A DNA stretch of 42,990 bases from Alistipes sp. GTDB taxonomy: Bacteria > Bacteroidota > Bacteroidia > Bacteroidales > Rikenellaceae. Positions 1-7,636 of the stretch are shown here, piece by piece. Location of the stretch: assembly GCA_031285405.1 (NCBI GenBank), contig JAITWH010000006.1, positions 1-42,990 of the forward strand, given 5' to 3'. The notes beneath the pieces were generated by a model, which was not told where the DNA came from, did not search any database, and worked only from the letters and a program-made list of their open reading frames with translations. The first letter of the stretch is position 1. Each line of letters begins with the position of its first letter. The position numbers were made by a program, and so were the translations under genes.

Positions 1-132
1 CTTTTGGTTCCAAAAGCGCCGAAGGCGTCGATTTCGAACGTTAGGCGGTCGGTTTTAGCCGTTTTTCGCCTCGGGGTGAGTTTTTTTGCTTACTTTTTTT
101 GCTCATCAAAAAAAGTAAGGCGCGCCAGCGCA
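1..132. repeat. Window-end palindromic repeat, left copy
   Basis: No gene is visible in positions 1-424. The first 35 bases hold TTTTGGTTCCAAAA followed by a CGTCGATTT block, which recurs in the same orientation at 42934-42965. Further in, CCCCGAGGCGAAAAACGG (as read on the minus strand, about 60-78) resembles a block near 42869-42888 on the plus strand. A 13-bp perfect hairpin lies at 89-119, with arms CTTACTTTTTTTG and its complement and a 5-nt loop. The composite looks like a degenerate, partly palindromic intergenic repeat family. Confidence 0.6.
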
Positions 133-298
133 ACAAATTTCCAACAAAAAAATATCACAAAAAATTCAAAAAACTGAAACAAAACAGATACCAAAAACGT
201 AATAACACACCAACATAAAAGACCCTACAAAACGACAAAAAAAGAGACCATACCTATAATAATAAGAGGCAACAACCGAAAAAACCACAAAAAAGCCC

Positions 299-422
299 AA
301 AAAAAAGTGTCGCATTCGTAACACTCGACCAAAAAAACCGTTACATAGGTAACACCACCCCAAAAAAAACGTGACATAGGTAACACCCGACAAAAAAAAA
401 GCGTGACATATGTCACGCTTTT
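299..422 (-). terminator. Tandem array of four terminator-like hairpins
   Basis: Read on the minus strand, just after the CbrC-family stop codon, four hairpins follow one another at a period of 31-32 nt: 401-418, 370-387, 338-355 and 307-324. Each is followed by a run of 7-9 T. The first is a perfect 7-bp stem (GCGTGAC/GTCACGC, loop ATAT). The others keep a similar stem with different base pairs, for example C-G in unit 1 against T-A in unit 4. Unit 1 also has a short T run on the plus side. The position fits transcription termination of the upstream gene; redundancy of this degree is unusual. Confidence 0.75.
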
Positions 423-424
423 CG

Positions 425-955
425 TCAATCCGCATCGACATACAGTCGATATTTGCCGCAATGCAGACATCGAAAAAGATACCCCGCCATGCTGCCTTTG
501 CACTCCAAATAGTTGCGCACATCCTCGACGTCGAACTCGTCCCGCTCCTCGTAATCGGCAAAAACCTCATCTGCAATCCCCCTCTCCTCCAGCTCTTTAG
601 TGCCGACATCCCCGATATAGGCACAAAAATCGTTGCAGTGCGCGAGCCACATTTCGCCCTGCCAGCAATTGAATCCGGGCGTGCGGTGTATCAGCTCGTC
701 GACCCTATCCGCGCCGTTTTCGATCGGCTCGGCATTCTGAATCGACTCAGCCTCAAATAGTTGGGCGGCGGCTCCGTTGGCAAAACAGCGGGGGCAGATG
801 CACTTCACATTTTTCCTCGCGTACATTCCGCGATAGTACTCGGTCTTCTCGCCGCAGCACTGGCAGGTCTTCGATTCACCCGGGAGTGCTTTTTCAAACA
901 CCTCGTCGTTTGTGTAGCAGTTGGGGCTGTACTTGAATTCAGGTAAATCACTCAT
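425..955 (-). CDS. CbrC-family (UPF0167) cysteine-rich protein
   Basis: A 176-residue protein of the CbrC/UPF0167 family, named after an E. coli protein linked to colicin E2 tolerance; the biochemical role is not known. The family look comes from the opening LPEFKYSPN, the CxxC pairs (TCQCCG near residue 33, CICPRC near 53, CLHCGKYR near the C terminus) and the acidic middle with GYLFRC. The cysteine pairs suggest metal binding. The reading frame also opens at a TTG at 961, but the ATG at 953-955 is preferred. It is a single gene on the minus strand behind ribH, separated by a palindromic AT-rich element at 985-1034. A four-unit terminator array starts 7 nt after its stop. Confidence 0.8.
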   Translation of the reverse strand: MSDLPEFKYSPNCYTNDEVFEKALPGESKTCQCCGEKTEYYRGMYARKNVKCICPRCFANGAAAQLFEAESIQNAEPIENGADRVDELIHRTPGFNCWQGEMWLAHCNDFCAYIGDVGTKELEERGIADEVFADYEERDEFDVEDVRNYLECKGSMAGYLFRCLHCGKYRLYVDAD

Positions 956-984
956 TTTCAACTATTTTCAATGTGTTTACAACC

Positions 985-1034
985 GCTATAACTAAGACTT
1001 TAGTTATATAACTAAAAACTTAGTTATAGCCTGT
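985..1034. repeat. AT-rich palindromic element, copy 1 (TAGTTATATAACTA core)
   Basis: The core TAGTTATATAACTA (1001-1014) is a perfect 14-bp palindrome flanked by further TAACTAA/TTAGTTA arms, so several alternative hairpins are possible. The reverse complement of this element closely matches 29981-30030, including the adjoining AACAGGCTATAACTAA. It sits between the ribH stop and the CbrC-family start, so it could be a terminator, an operator or a mobile repeat. No T run follows. Confidence 0.7.
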
Positions 1035-1076
1035 TAGGTGATGACACTCAGGCCATTACGCCGTTCCGGCTCCGAA

Positions 1077-1607
1077 TCAGTTGACGTTGCGGGTGAATTC
1101 GCGGTTGATATTTTCGGCGGAGGCCTCCATTTCGTTCTGGAGTTTCACCATGTTGATGGCGGTGACAGCGGCTTCGTCGCCCTTGTTGCCGTGTTCGCCT
1201 CCGGCGCGTGCCAGCGCCTGCTCCATGCTGTCGACCGTGAGCAGGCCGAATGCGATGGGCATATTCCACGCGATTTGCAGCTGCATGATGCCCTGAGTGG
1301 CTCCTGAGCAGATATAGTCGAAGTGTTTGGTCTCGCCCTGGATCACGCAACCCAACGCGATCACGGCGTCGACGTCGGTGTACTCGGCGAAGAATTGCGC
1401 GCCCAGCGAGAGCTCGAACGCCCCCGGGACATACTTTATGAGGATGTTGTGTTCGGCGCACCCCGCCTTGCGCAGGGTCTGCACCGCCCCTTTGAGGAGC
1501 GCCTCGGTCACCTCGCCGTTCCACTCCGACACCACGATGCCGAAACGCATCTCGTCGGCGGGGGGCACGGAGGTGTAGTGCGACAGGTTTCTCTTCTTGA
1601 TGGCCAT
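1077..1607 (-). CDS. ribH: 6,7-dimethyl-8-ribityllumazine synthase
   Basis: Lumazine synthase catalyses the penultimate step of riboflavin synthesis, condensing 5-amino-6-ribitylamino-uracil with 3,4-dihydroxy-2-butanone 4-phosphate. At 176 residues it is slightly longer than the usual ~155 because of an N-terminal extension. Visible family motifs are FGIVVSEWN (substrate site Trp/Asn), the VPGAFELSLGAQ loop, IALGCVIQGETKHFDYI and IPIAFGLLT-like MPIAFGLLTVDSMEQA, followed by GNKGDEAAVTAI. The ATG at 1605-1607 is 46 nt downstream of the TPR gene stop on the same strand, so the two are probably co-transcribed. A short run of GTTACA-type repeats fills that gap (1622-1650). The pairing of ribH with a TPR gene next to recF is common in Bacteroidales, from general knowledge. 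Confidence 0.95.
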   Translation of the reverse strand: MAIKKRNLSHYTSVPPADEMRFGIVVSEWNGEVTEALLKGAVQTLRKAGCAEHNILIKYVPGAFELSLGAQFFAEYTDVDAVIALGCVIQGETKHFDYICSGATQGIMQLQIAWNMPIAFGLLTVDSMEQALARAGGEHGNKGDEAAVTAINMVKLQNEMEASAENINREFTRNVN

Positions 1608-1653
1608 CCTGCGAAAAGGGCTGTTACAGTTATAGTTACAGTTACAATTAACG

Positions 1654-2376
1654 CTAAAGTTTCTGCTCCGCTTCGGCGGCGAGTTTGGTGATGTCGCGCG
1701 CTTCGAGGCTTGCCGGATAATCTTCCGACACTCGTTTGTAGGCGGCCAGCGCCCCCGCGTAGTCGCCGGTGGCTTCGAGCGCGAGGCCCAACTTGCGGAG
1801 ATACAGAGGAGTAGTCAAGATGTTGTCGGCGGCGTCGACTGCCTTGCGGAAGTGGCCGACGGCGGCGGCGTAGTCGCCCTTCTGGACATAGACGTCGCCA
1901 CGCAGCCCTTCGTTCTGGGCGTTGACAACGGCGTTGGGGATGCCGCGCGAGGGGCGGTACTTCGACAGATAGGTGAGCGCGTTGTCCAAATCGCCCTCCT
2001 TGAGGAACGCGATGCCGGCGTAGTGTGCCGCCAGACGACCCTGCGAGGTGCCGCCGAAATCAGCTACCAAGTCGACGAATCCGGAGTTGACGCCGTCGCC
2101 ATTGAGGGCGGTGGCCCAGTCGCCGGCGATGAAGTGCTGCTCGGCGACGAACATCGCGTCGGCCGCACGCTGGCTCCTCGGGGCGCGGTACAGCCCTTCG
2201 TAGGCGTAGACTGCCGCCGCGACGACGAGAGCCGCCATGAGCACATAGCTAACTGGTTTCCAATTCTTTTCGATCCACGCTTCGGTCTGTCCGAGGGCGT
2301 TCTCGATCTTTACTTCGGGGTCTTTTTCGGTCTGCGCGGCCTGAGCCTTGGGCGCCGTGCTTCTACGCTTTGCCAT
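1654..2376 (-). CDS. Membrane-anchored tetratricopeptide repeat protein
   Basis: A 240-residue protein with a basic, Ala/Gln-rich cytoplasmic N terminus, one transmembrane helix at about residues 43-60 (SYVLMAALVVAAAVYAY) and a C-terminal helical repeat domain facing the periplasm. TPR-like units are recognisable at LRGDVYVQKGDYAAAVGHFRKA and LGLALEATGDYAGALAAYKRV, and an earlier degenerate one at AGIAFLKEGDLDNALTYL. The architecture resembles YfgM-like periplasmic scaffold proteins, but the exact role is not known. Its promoter is a minus-strand TATCTTTG at 2414-2421. It is the first gene of a likely two-gene unit with ribH and is divergent from recF. Confidence 0.85.
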   Translation of the reverse strand: MAKRRSTAPKAQAAQTEKDPEVKIENALGQTEAWIEKNWKPVSYVLMAALVVAAAVYAYEGLYRAPRSQRAADAMFVAEQHFIAGDWATALNGDGVNSGFVDLVADFGGTSQGRLAAHYAGIAFLKEGDLDNALTYLSKYRPSRGIPNAVVNAQNEGLRGDVYVQKGDYAAAVGHFRKAVDAADNILTTPLYLRKLGLALEATGDYAGALAAYKRVSEDYPASLEARDITKLAAEAEQKL

Positions 2377-2413
2377 ATCGTTTGTTCGGATTTTTTTTGC
2401 AAAATTGAGACTG

Positions 2414-2448
2414 CAAAGATAACTCTTTTTTTTTATTTAGTATCTTTG
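2414..2448. promoter_or_regulatory. Divergent promoter pair for the TPR gene and recF
   Basis: CAAAGATA (2414-2421) and TATCTTTG (2441-2448) are exact mirror images 19 bp apart. Each matches the Bacteroidetes -7 box TAnnTTTG, one pointing left to the TPR gene and one pointing right to recF. The -33 TTTG expected for each is replaced by the other's -7 box. Confidence 0.65.
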
Positions 2449-2472
2449 ACCGAAACAAATCATCCACATCAT

Positions 2473-3594
2473 ATGATACTTCGCCGCCTGTCGCTCGTGG
2501 GCTTCAAGAACATAGCCTCCGGAGAGCTCCGATTTTCGGAGGGTCTCAACTGCCTTGTGGGCGAAAACGGTGCCGGAAAAACCAATGTGTTGGATGCTAT
2601 TCACTATCTGTCGATGTGCCGTTCGTCGCTCGGCGGGACGGATCGTCAGGCGGTGAGGCATGGGGCGGAGTTCTTTGTGATAGAGGGCGAGTACACGGCC
2701 GACGCGGGGCATGGGCTCAGGGTGTCGTGTTCGTTTGCGCCTTCGGGGAGTAGTGGCGGGGGCGGCGGGGGCGGCGGCAAGAAGATGAAGGCGGATGGCA
2801 AGGAGTATGAGCGGTTGTCGGAGCACGTTGGGGTGGTGCCGATTGTGATGGTGTCGCCGGCCGACACGTTTCTGATTAGCGACGCGGCAGATGAACGGCG
2901 GCGGTGGCTCAATGCCTTTATCTCGCAGTTGGATCGCGGGTATCTGCAAAATTTGGTGAGGTACAACGCGGTGTTGGCGGAGCGGAATAAGCTGTTGCGT
3001 GACGGAGGTAGCGGTGAGATATTGGAGGTTTTCGATATGCAGCTTGCCGAGCATGGTGACAGGATCAATGCGCGGCGGGCGGAGATCGTCGGGCGGATGG
3101 TGCCGCTGGTGGCCGAGTACTACGCGCGGCTGGCGGACGATCGCGAGGAGGTGTCGATGAACTATCGGTCGGAGGTGACGGGGCGCGGGATGGCGGCGGT
3201 GTTGGAGGCGGTGCGCGAAAAAGATATCGCGGGCGGATTCTCGACCGGCGGCATTCATCGCGACGATGTGGTGATGAGGATCGGCGGCGACCCGCTGCGC
3301 AGGTATGGTTCGCAGGGGCAGCAGAAATCTTTCTTAGTGGCGCTGAAGCTGGCGCAGTTTGTGGTCGTGAGGGAGTTGACGGGGGAGACTCCTATATTGC
3401 TGTTGGACGATCTGTTCGACAAGTTGGACTCGGGGCGGGTGGAGCGGCTTATTCGGCTTGTGACTTATGGGGGCGATGTTCCGGCGGCGCAGATATTTAT
3501 CTCGGACTGCAATCGCGAGCGGCTTGAGGGGGTGTTGCGGCGGGCGGGGTCGGAGTGTTCATTGTTTGAAATTTCGGGAGGGGAAGTGCTATGA
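2473..3594 (+). CDS. recF: DNA replication and repair protein RecF
   Basis: RecF is an SMC-like ATPase that helps RecO and RecR load RecA on gapped DNA. The 373-residue product starts at MILRRLSLVGFKN, 25 nt after the TATCTTTG box; the frame is open upstream but has no better start. Walker A is GENGAGKT at residues 30-37, the ABC signature region lies around RYGSQGQQKSFLVALKLAQ, and Walker B is PILLLDDLFDKLD. An odd feature is a glycine-rich stretch at about residues 94-104 (2752-2780, SSGGGGGGGG), followed by a Lys-rich segment between the ATPase lobe and the coiled-coil part. The stop overlaps the next start as ATGA, so translation of the two is coupled. Confidence 0.95.
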   Translation: MILRRLSLVGFKNIASGELRFSEGLNCLVGENGAGKTNVLDAIHYLSMCRSSLGGTDRQAVRHGAEFFVIEGEYTADAGHGLRVSCSFAPSGSSGGGGGGGGKKMKADGKEYERLSEHVGVVPIVMVSPADTFLISDAADERRRWLNAFISQLDRGYLQNLVRYNAVLAERNKLLRDGGSGEILEVFDMQLAEHGDRINARRAEIVGRMVPLVAEYYARLADDREEVSMNYRSEVTGRGMAAVLEAVREKDIAGGFSTGGIHRDDVVMRIGGDPLRRYGSQGQQKSFLVALKLAQFVVVRELTGETPILLLDDLFDKLDSGRVERLIRLVTYGGDVPAAQIFISDCNRERLEGVLRRAGSECSLFEISGGEVL

Positions 3595-3881
3595 GGCGGA
3601 CGCGGACGGTGAGGGTTGGTGAGTTGGTGGACGATCTGTTTCGCGATCCGGTCATCAGGCGCAACATTGCCGAGGGGCGGCTGCCGACGACGTGGAGTGA
3701 AGTCGCGGGGCCGATGGTGGCGTCGTGTACGGAGGGGGTGGTGTTTAAAAATGGGATTCTTACCGTGCGCATATCTTCGTCGGTTGTGCGACATGAGACT
3801 TTTATGCGGCGGGGGGTGCTTCGCGATGCCATTAATATGCGCTCGGGGTCGGTGTTGGTTCGGGAGGTTATTGTCAGATAA
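3591..3881 (+). CDS. DUF721 (DciA-like) protein
   Basis: A 96-residue DUF721 protein, the family that includes DciA, the loader of the replicative helicase in bacteria lacking DnaC. The family shape is visible in the N-terminal helix VGELVDDLFRDP, the WSEVAGPMVASCTEGVVFKNGILTVRISSSVVRHE core with its conserved W-x-x-x-x-G, and the trailing strand SGSVLVREVIVR. The start codon overlaps the recF stop (ATGA), which supports co-translation with recF. The association of the two genes is common in Bacteroidetes. Whether it acts as a helicase loader here is an inference. Its TAA stop runs directly into ATTGAAAG-type 7-nt repeats. Confidence 0.88.
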   Translation: MRRTRTVRVGELVDDLFRDPVIRRNIAEGRLPTTWSEVAGPMVASCTEGVVFKNGILTVRISSSVVRHETFMRRGVLRDAINMRSGSVLVREVIVR

Positions 3882-3972
3882 ATTGAAAGTTGAAAGTTGA
3901 AAATTGTATAAGGTAGATCCCTCGTCGCTTCGCTCTGTCGGGATGACATTCCTAATACTGCGTAGCTAATTA
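3882..3972. repeat. Heptad tails and inverted REP-B copy between convergent genes
   Basis: The gap between DUF721 and cutC holds repeats only. TTGAAAG-type heptads follow the DUF721 stop. A REP-B element in inverted orientation occupies 3902-3950, with ATCCC/GGGAT arms. A CTACGC linker (minus strand) leads into the cutC stop. The 49 bases 3902-3950 are the exact reverse complement of 39277-39325. Confidence 0.8.
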
Positions 3973-4758
3973 TCAATTGTCAATTAAGTCGGCGTTGCGG
4001 GCGATGGCGACCATGGCGCGCACGAAGGTGGGGTCGGCGAAGGTGAGGCGGTGGTCGTTGGAGGCGCAGCCAGACGAGAAGCCGACGTGGGGGCTGCGGT
4101 AGCGCATGCCGCCCTGGCGCACGGCGCTCGCGCTGAAGTGGAGGGCGTCGATGCCCGCGGCGGCGAGGGCGCGGCCGTTGGTCGGGTTGACTCCCGAGCC
4201 CGCCATGATCTCTATTCGGCCGTTGGCGGCCTTGGTGAGTTGGCCGATTATCTCGATGCCCTCGGGGGCGGTGGCGCGCTGGCCCGAGGTGAGGATGCGG
4301 CGGCAACCCGAGGCGATGATATCTTCCAAGGCTTGCATGGGGTCGCGGGCGACGTCGAATGCTCGGTGGAAGGTGCACTCCATGGGTCGGGCGAGTTCGA
4401 CCAGCTCTTTTGCGCGCGTCGTGTCGATGTCGCCGTCGGGGGTTAGCAGGCCGAAGACCACTCCGTCGGCGCCGGCCTGCTTGGCAATGGTGATGTCGCG
4501 CCGCATCTGGGCGAACTCGTCGTCGGAGTATAGGAAGTCGCCTCCTCGTGGGCGGATCATTATGTGGAGTTCGGTGCTGTTGTTGTTGCCTGCGGGGTTG
4601 TTTGCCGCTTCTCGGGCAAGTTCGATGGTGGCGGCGGAGGGGGTGGTGCCGCCCTCAAGTGGGCCGGCGCATAGTTCGACGCGCGTGACGCCCTCCGACG
4701 CGGCAGTGCGCACCGCTTCGATGCCGTAGGCGCAAAGTTCGGTCTCCAGGGTTTTCAT
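3973..4758 (-). CDS. cutC: Copper homeostasis protein CutC
   Basis: A CutC-family TIM-barrel protein, classically linked to copper tolerance although the biochemical activity is unsettled. Family motifs are LETELCAYGIEAV at the start, ADRVELC-like TRVELCAGPLEGGTTPS, MIRPRGGDFLYSD, GADGVVFGLLTPDG, CTFHRAFDV and RILTSGQRATAPEG. The frame extends upstream to 4782, but a TACCTTTG promoter box on the minus strand (4780-4787) lies across that point. The ATG at 4756-4758, just before TLETE, is therefore the likely start (261 residues). The last codons (GAC AAT TGA) are formed by the AATTGACAATTGA repeat tail that leads into a REP-B element. Confidence 0.9.
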   Translation of the reverse strand: MKTLETELCAYGIEAVRTAASEGVTRVELCAGPLEGGTTPSAATIELAREAANNPAGNNNSTELHIMIRPRGGDFLYSDDEFAQMRRDITIAKQAGADGVVFGLLTPDGDIDTTRAKELVELARPMECTFHRAFDVARDPMQALEDIIASGCRRILTSGQRATAPEGIEIIGQLTKAANGRIEIMAGSGVNPTNGRALAAAGIDALHFSASAVRQGGMRYRSPHVGFSSGCASNDHRLTFADPTFVRAMVAIARNADLIDN

Positions 4759-4779
4759 GGTTGCTGGTTTTTGTTCTTG

Positions 4780-4787
4780 CAAAGGTA
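4780..4787 (-). promoter_or_regulatory. cutC promoter -7 box
   Basis: On the minus strand this reads TACCTTTG, matching TAnnTTTG. It lies 21 nt before the chosen cutC ATG. No clear -33 TTTG is seen. Confidence 0.55.
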
Positions 4788-4857
4788 GTTAAAATCTTTC
4801 GACTTCACCGCCCATATTTTACGAGTATGTGGACAGGCAGTAAAGATAGTGTAAAAC

Positions 4858-4890
4858 AAAAAGGGCTCCCTTGGGGGGGGGGGAGCCTTT
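4858..4890 (-). terminator. Terminator downstream of the Clp ATPase gene
   Basis: On the minus strand, GGCTCCC and GGGAGCC arms enclose a loop made largely of an 11-base C run (G run on the plus strand, 4873-4883), and are followed by CTTTTTG. The homopolymer in the loop is either slippery DNA or a sequencing weak point. Confidence 0.65.
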
Positions 4891-5022
4891 CTGGATTGCT
4901 TCGTTCCTCGCAATGACGGGGGGGGGTAGAGAATTGAAAATTGAAAATTGAAAATGGTCTACGCGGAATTTTGGATTGCTTCGCCCTGCGGGCTCGCAAT
5001 GACGGGAGCTGATTCTTAATTG
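4891..5022. repeat. Two inverted REP-A copies with heptad tract
   Basis: REP-A copies (ATTGC/GCAAT arms) lie inverted at 4891-4917 and 4973-5006. Between them are a 9-base G run (4918-4926), a TTGAAAA heptad tract (about 4932-4955) and a CTACGC linker. The segment leads without a break into TTAATTG-type heptads that form the 3' end of the Clp gene. Confidence 0.75.
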
Positions 5023-7467
5023 TTAACTCTTAATTGTTAATTGGAGTTCGTCGTCGATGGAGATGGTGTCGCCGTCGGAGAGTTCGCCCGAGACTATCAT
5101 TTGGGCCAGCGGCTCCTCGATCGTGTCGAGGATCGTGCGCTTGAGCGAACGGACTCCGTAGTCGGGTTCGTAGCCCCGAGTGGCGAGTTCGCGACGGGCG
5201 GCCTCGGTGAACTCCAGCGCGTAGCCGAGCTTGGCGGCGCGAGAGGCAAGGGCCCCGAGTTCGAGGTCGACCACGCGGACGACGTCGTCGGACTCCAGCG
5301 TGTTGAAGATCACGATGTCGTCGATGCGGTTGATGAACTCCGGCGCGAAGGTCTGTTCGAGCGCTCCGCGGTACTCGGCCTCGCGGCTGGCGGTTGCGCG
5401 CGACGCGGTGGCCGAGGTGGCGTATCCGACCGACGGGCCGCGAAGAGCGAGGGCGCGGGTGCCAACGTTGGAGGTCATGATTATGATGGTGTTGCGAAAG
5501 TCGACACGCCGGCCGAGGCCGTCGGTGAGGTGACCGTCGTCGAACATCTGGAGCATCACGTTGAAGATGTCGGGGTGGGCCTTCTCGATCTCGTCGAGCA
5601 GCACCACCGCGTAGGGTTGGCGGCGGACAGCCTCGGTGAGTTGGCCGCCCTCGCCGTAGCCAACGTATCCCGGGGGCGAACCGATGAGGCGCGAGACGTT
5701 GTGTTTCTCGGAGTACTCGCTCATGTCGATGCGCACCAGCGCCTCGGGGCGGTCGAACATCCATTTGGAGAGCTCCTTGGCGAGCAGCGTTTTGCCCACG
5801 CCCGTGGGGCCGACGAAGAGGAAGACGCCGATCGGTTTGGCGGGATCCTTGAGGCCCGAGCGGCTGCGGATGATCGAGCGCGACACCTTTTGCACCGCCG
5901 CCTGCTGGCCGATGACCTGGCCCGAGAGGTGTTCGCCGAGGCGGACGAGGCGCGAGGACTCACCCTCGGAGACGCGTTCGACGGGGATGCCGGTCATGGT
6001 GGTTATGATCTGTTCGATGTGGGTGGCGGTAATTTCGACCGGTATGTTAGGGTCTTCTTTGTGCACGCCGGAAGCGGCTTCGTCCATTGCGTCGATGGCT
6101 TTGTCGGGGAGGTGGCGGTCGGTGATGTAACGGTCGGTCAGCTCGACGCACGCGGCCAACGCCTCGTCGGTGTAGGTGACCGAGTGGTGGCGTTCGTAGT
6201 GGGGGGCGATGCTGCGCAGAATCTCCAACGCCTGCTCGCGCGAGGCGGGCTCGACGATGATCTTCTGGAAACGGCGCTCAAGGGCGGCGTCCTTCTCGAT
6301 GTTCTCGCGGTACTCGTCGAGGGTGGTGGCGCCGATGCACTGCACCTCGCCGCGCGCGAGGGCGGGTTTGAGGATGTTGGCAACGTCGAGGCTGCCCTGG
6401 GTGGAGCCGGCGCCGACGATGGTGTGCACCTCGTCGATGAAGATGATGGCGTCGCGCCGCTCGACCAGCTCGTCGACGAGGCTCTTGATGCGCTCCTCGA
6501 ACTCGCCGCGAAACTTGGTGCCGGCCACCAACGAGGCCATGTCGAGAGAGAAGAGGCGTTTGCCTCGCACCGTGGCGGGGACGTCGCCGGAGGAGATGCG
6601 CAGGGCAAGACCCTCGACGATGGCGCTCTTGCCTACTCCCGCCTCGCCTACTAAAATTGGGTTGTTCTTTTTGCGGCGGCCCAGAATCTGGGTCATGCGT
6701 TCGATCTCGCGCTCGCGGCCAACAACGGGGTCGATGCGCCCTTCGGAGGCGGCGAGGGTGAGGTCGGTGCCGTATCGGGCGAGCATCGACGCGGGGCTCT
6801 TCTTGGCTGTGGGGCGGGCGGGAGCTTCCTCGTTAGTGGGCTGCTCGGCGGAGTCACCGATGGCGGCGGGGTTGCCCTCGCGGCGACGGATGACGCGGAT
6901 CTCGCTGAGGAGCAGCTCCTCGGCGGGGAGATTCGACAGGTCGCGGCTCACGTCGTCGGCCTGGATATGGTACATGGCCAAGAGGCGGCCGGCGATGCTG
7001 TCGGTCGCGGCGATGACGTAGAGCAGCAGGTCGCCCGTGTCGGGGGAGACTTTTGGGAGTTCGGGAGTTGTGGGAGTTTCGGGGTTTTCGGGGGTTGCGT
7101 TGTCGAAGAGGTTGGCGATTTCGGGTGCCGCGGTCGTGTCGGACTGCGAGGCGTGGCGCGCGCCGGTGCGGATGGCGGCGATCTCGTTGAGTCCGGCGAT
7201 CAGGTCGGTGAAGAACTCCTCGCGGCTCTGCTCGGGCGCCGACGCGCCGGTGCGGTCGACCTCGCGCTCGATGCGCAGCTTGATCTGGTAGAGCTCCCAA
7301 TCCTTGAGGTGCGCGCGCAGGATCCGCACGGCGTGGCTGCCCTTCTGTCCCAACATGATAAGGAACAGACGGTCAAGGAGATTGGTACGTTGGTCGCGCC
7401 TCTCGGCCTCGAACGCCCCGAGGGCGATCAGGTTTTCTAACTGCTTTGACGGTTTGCTGTTCTGCAT
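5023..7467 (-). CDS. Clp AAA+ ATPase (ClpA/ClpC type, no middle domain)
   Basis: An 814-residue two-ring Clp ATPase, expected to unfold proteins and feed them to ClpP. The N domain has two short degenerate Clp_N-like repeats (about residues 40-75 and 145-180) joined by a Pro/Thr-rich linker. Ring D1 has Walker A GEAGVGKS near 274 and [12 protein letters not shown]; ring D2 has GPTGVGKT near 553 and [12 protein letters not shown]. Between D1 and D2 only about ten residues separate [11 protein letters not shown] from [16 protein letters not shown], so the coiled-coil M domain of true ClpC and ClpB is absent, as in ClpA. The ClpP-docking tripeptide appears to be VGY (PSVGYATS) instead of VGF or IGL. 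The last residues (LTIKS) are encoded by CAATTAA-type heptads. Confidence 0.9.
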   Translation of the reverse strand: MQNSKPSKQLENLIALGAFEAERRDQRTNLLDRLFLIMLGQKGSHAVRILRAHLKDWELYQIKLRIEREVDRTGASAPEQSREEFFTDLIAGLNEIAAIRTGARHASQSDTTAAPEIANLFDNATPENPETPTTPELPKVSPDTGDLLLYVIAATDSIAGRLLAMYHIQADDVSRDLSNLPAEELLLSEIRVIRRREGNPAAIGDSAEQPTNEEAPARPTAKKSPASMLARYGTDLTLAASEGRIDPVVGREREIERMTQILGRRKKNNPILVGEAGVGKSAIVEGLALRISSGDVPATVRGKRLFSLDMASLVAGTKFRGEFEERIKSLVDELVERRDAIIFIDEVHTIVGAGSTQGSLDVANILKPALARGEVQCIGATTLDEYRENIEKDAALERRFQKIIVEPASREQALEILRSIAPHYERHHSVTYTDEALAACVELTDRYITDRHLPDKAIDAMDEAASGVHKEDPNIPVEITATHIEQIITTMTGIPVERVSEGESSRLVRLGEHLSGQVIGQQAAVQKVSRSIIRSRSGLKDPAKPIGVFLFVGPTGVGKTLLAKELSKWMFDRPEALVRIDMSEYSEKHNVSRLIGSPPGYVGYGEGGQLTEAVRRQPYAVVLLDEIEKAHPDIFNVMLQMFDDGHLTDGLGRRVDFRNTIIIMTSNVGTRALALRGPSVGYATSATASRATASREAEYRGALEQTFAPEFINRIDDIVIFNTLESDDVVRVVDLELGALASRAAKLGYALEFTEAARRELATRGYEPDYGVRSLKRTILDTIEEPLAQMIVSGELSDGDTISIDDELQLTIKS

Positions 7468-7475
7468 TTTTTCCT

Positions 7476-7499
7476 CCGTTATTTTTGGAGAGATAACGG
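7476..7499 (-). promoter_or_regulatory. 5' leader hairpin touching the Clp gene ribosome site
   Basis: In the mRNA leader, CCGTTAT and ATAACGG form a 7-bp stem with a 10-nt loop. The end of the stem runs into GGAGG, 5 nt before the ATG. Partial masking of a Shine-Dalgarno sequence is possible but unproven. Confidence 0.4.
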
Positions 7500-7622
7500 G
7501 GGTGATTATAAGTATATTTTATAAGAATTGCGATCTTTATAGTTTCTTTATATGAGCGAGGGCTGTTTTTATATGTTGTTTAGACTTTGGGGGTGGCTTC
7601 GGTATTTTTGATTATTTTTTGC

Positions 7623-7630
7623 TATTTTTG
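7623..7630 (+). promoter_or_regulatory. -7 box right before the propeller lipoprotein start
   Basis: TATTTTTG matches TAnnTTTG. The first ATG of the gene is only 6 nt downstream, which would give an almost leaderless mRNA, or else translation starts at the second ATG (7646). Confidence 0.5.
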
Positions 7631-7636
7631 TAGAAA

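Noticed and set aside
166-624. Open frames through the terminator array (minus strand) rich in VTYVTFF-type repeats
   Set aside because: The repeated translation is explained by the 31-nt hairpin units with T runs; there is no start context or family match.
1327-1578. Plus-strand frames over ribH
   Set aside because: Shadow frames of a confidently identified conserved gene.
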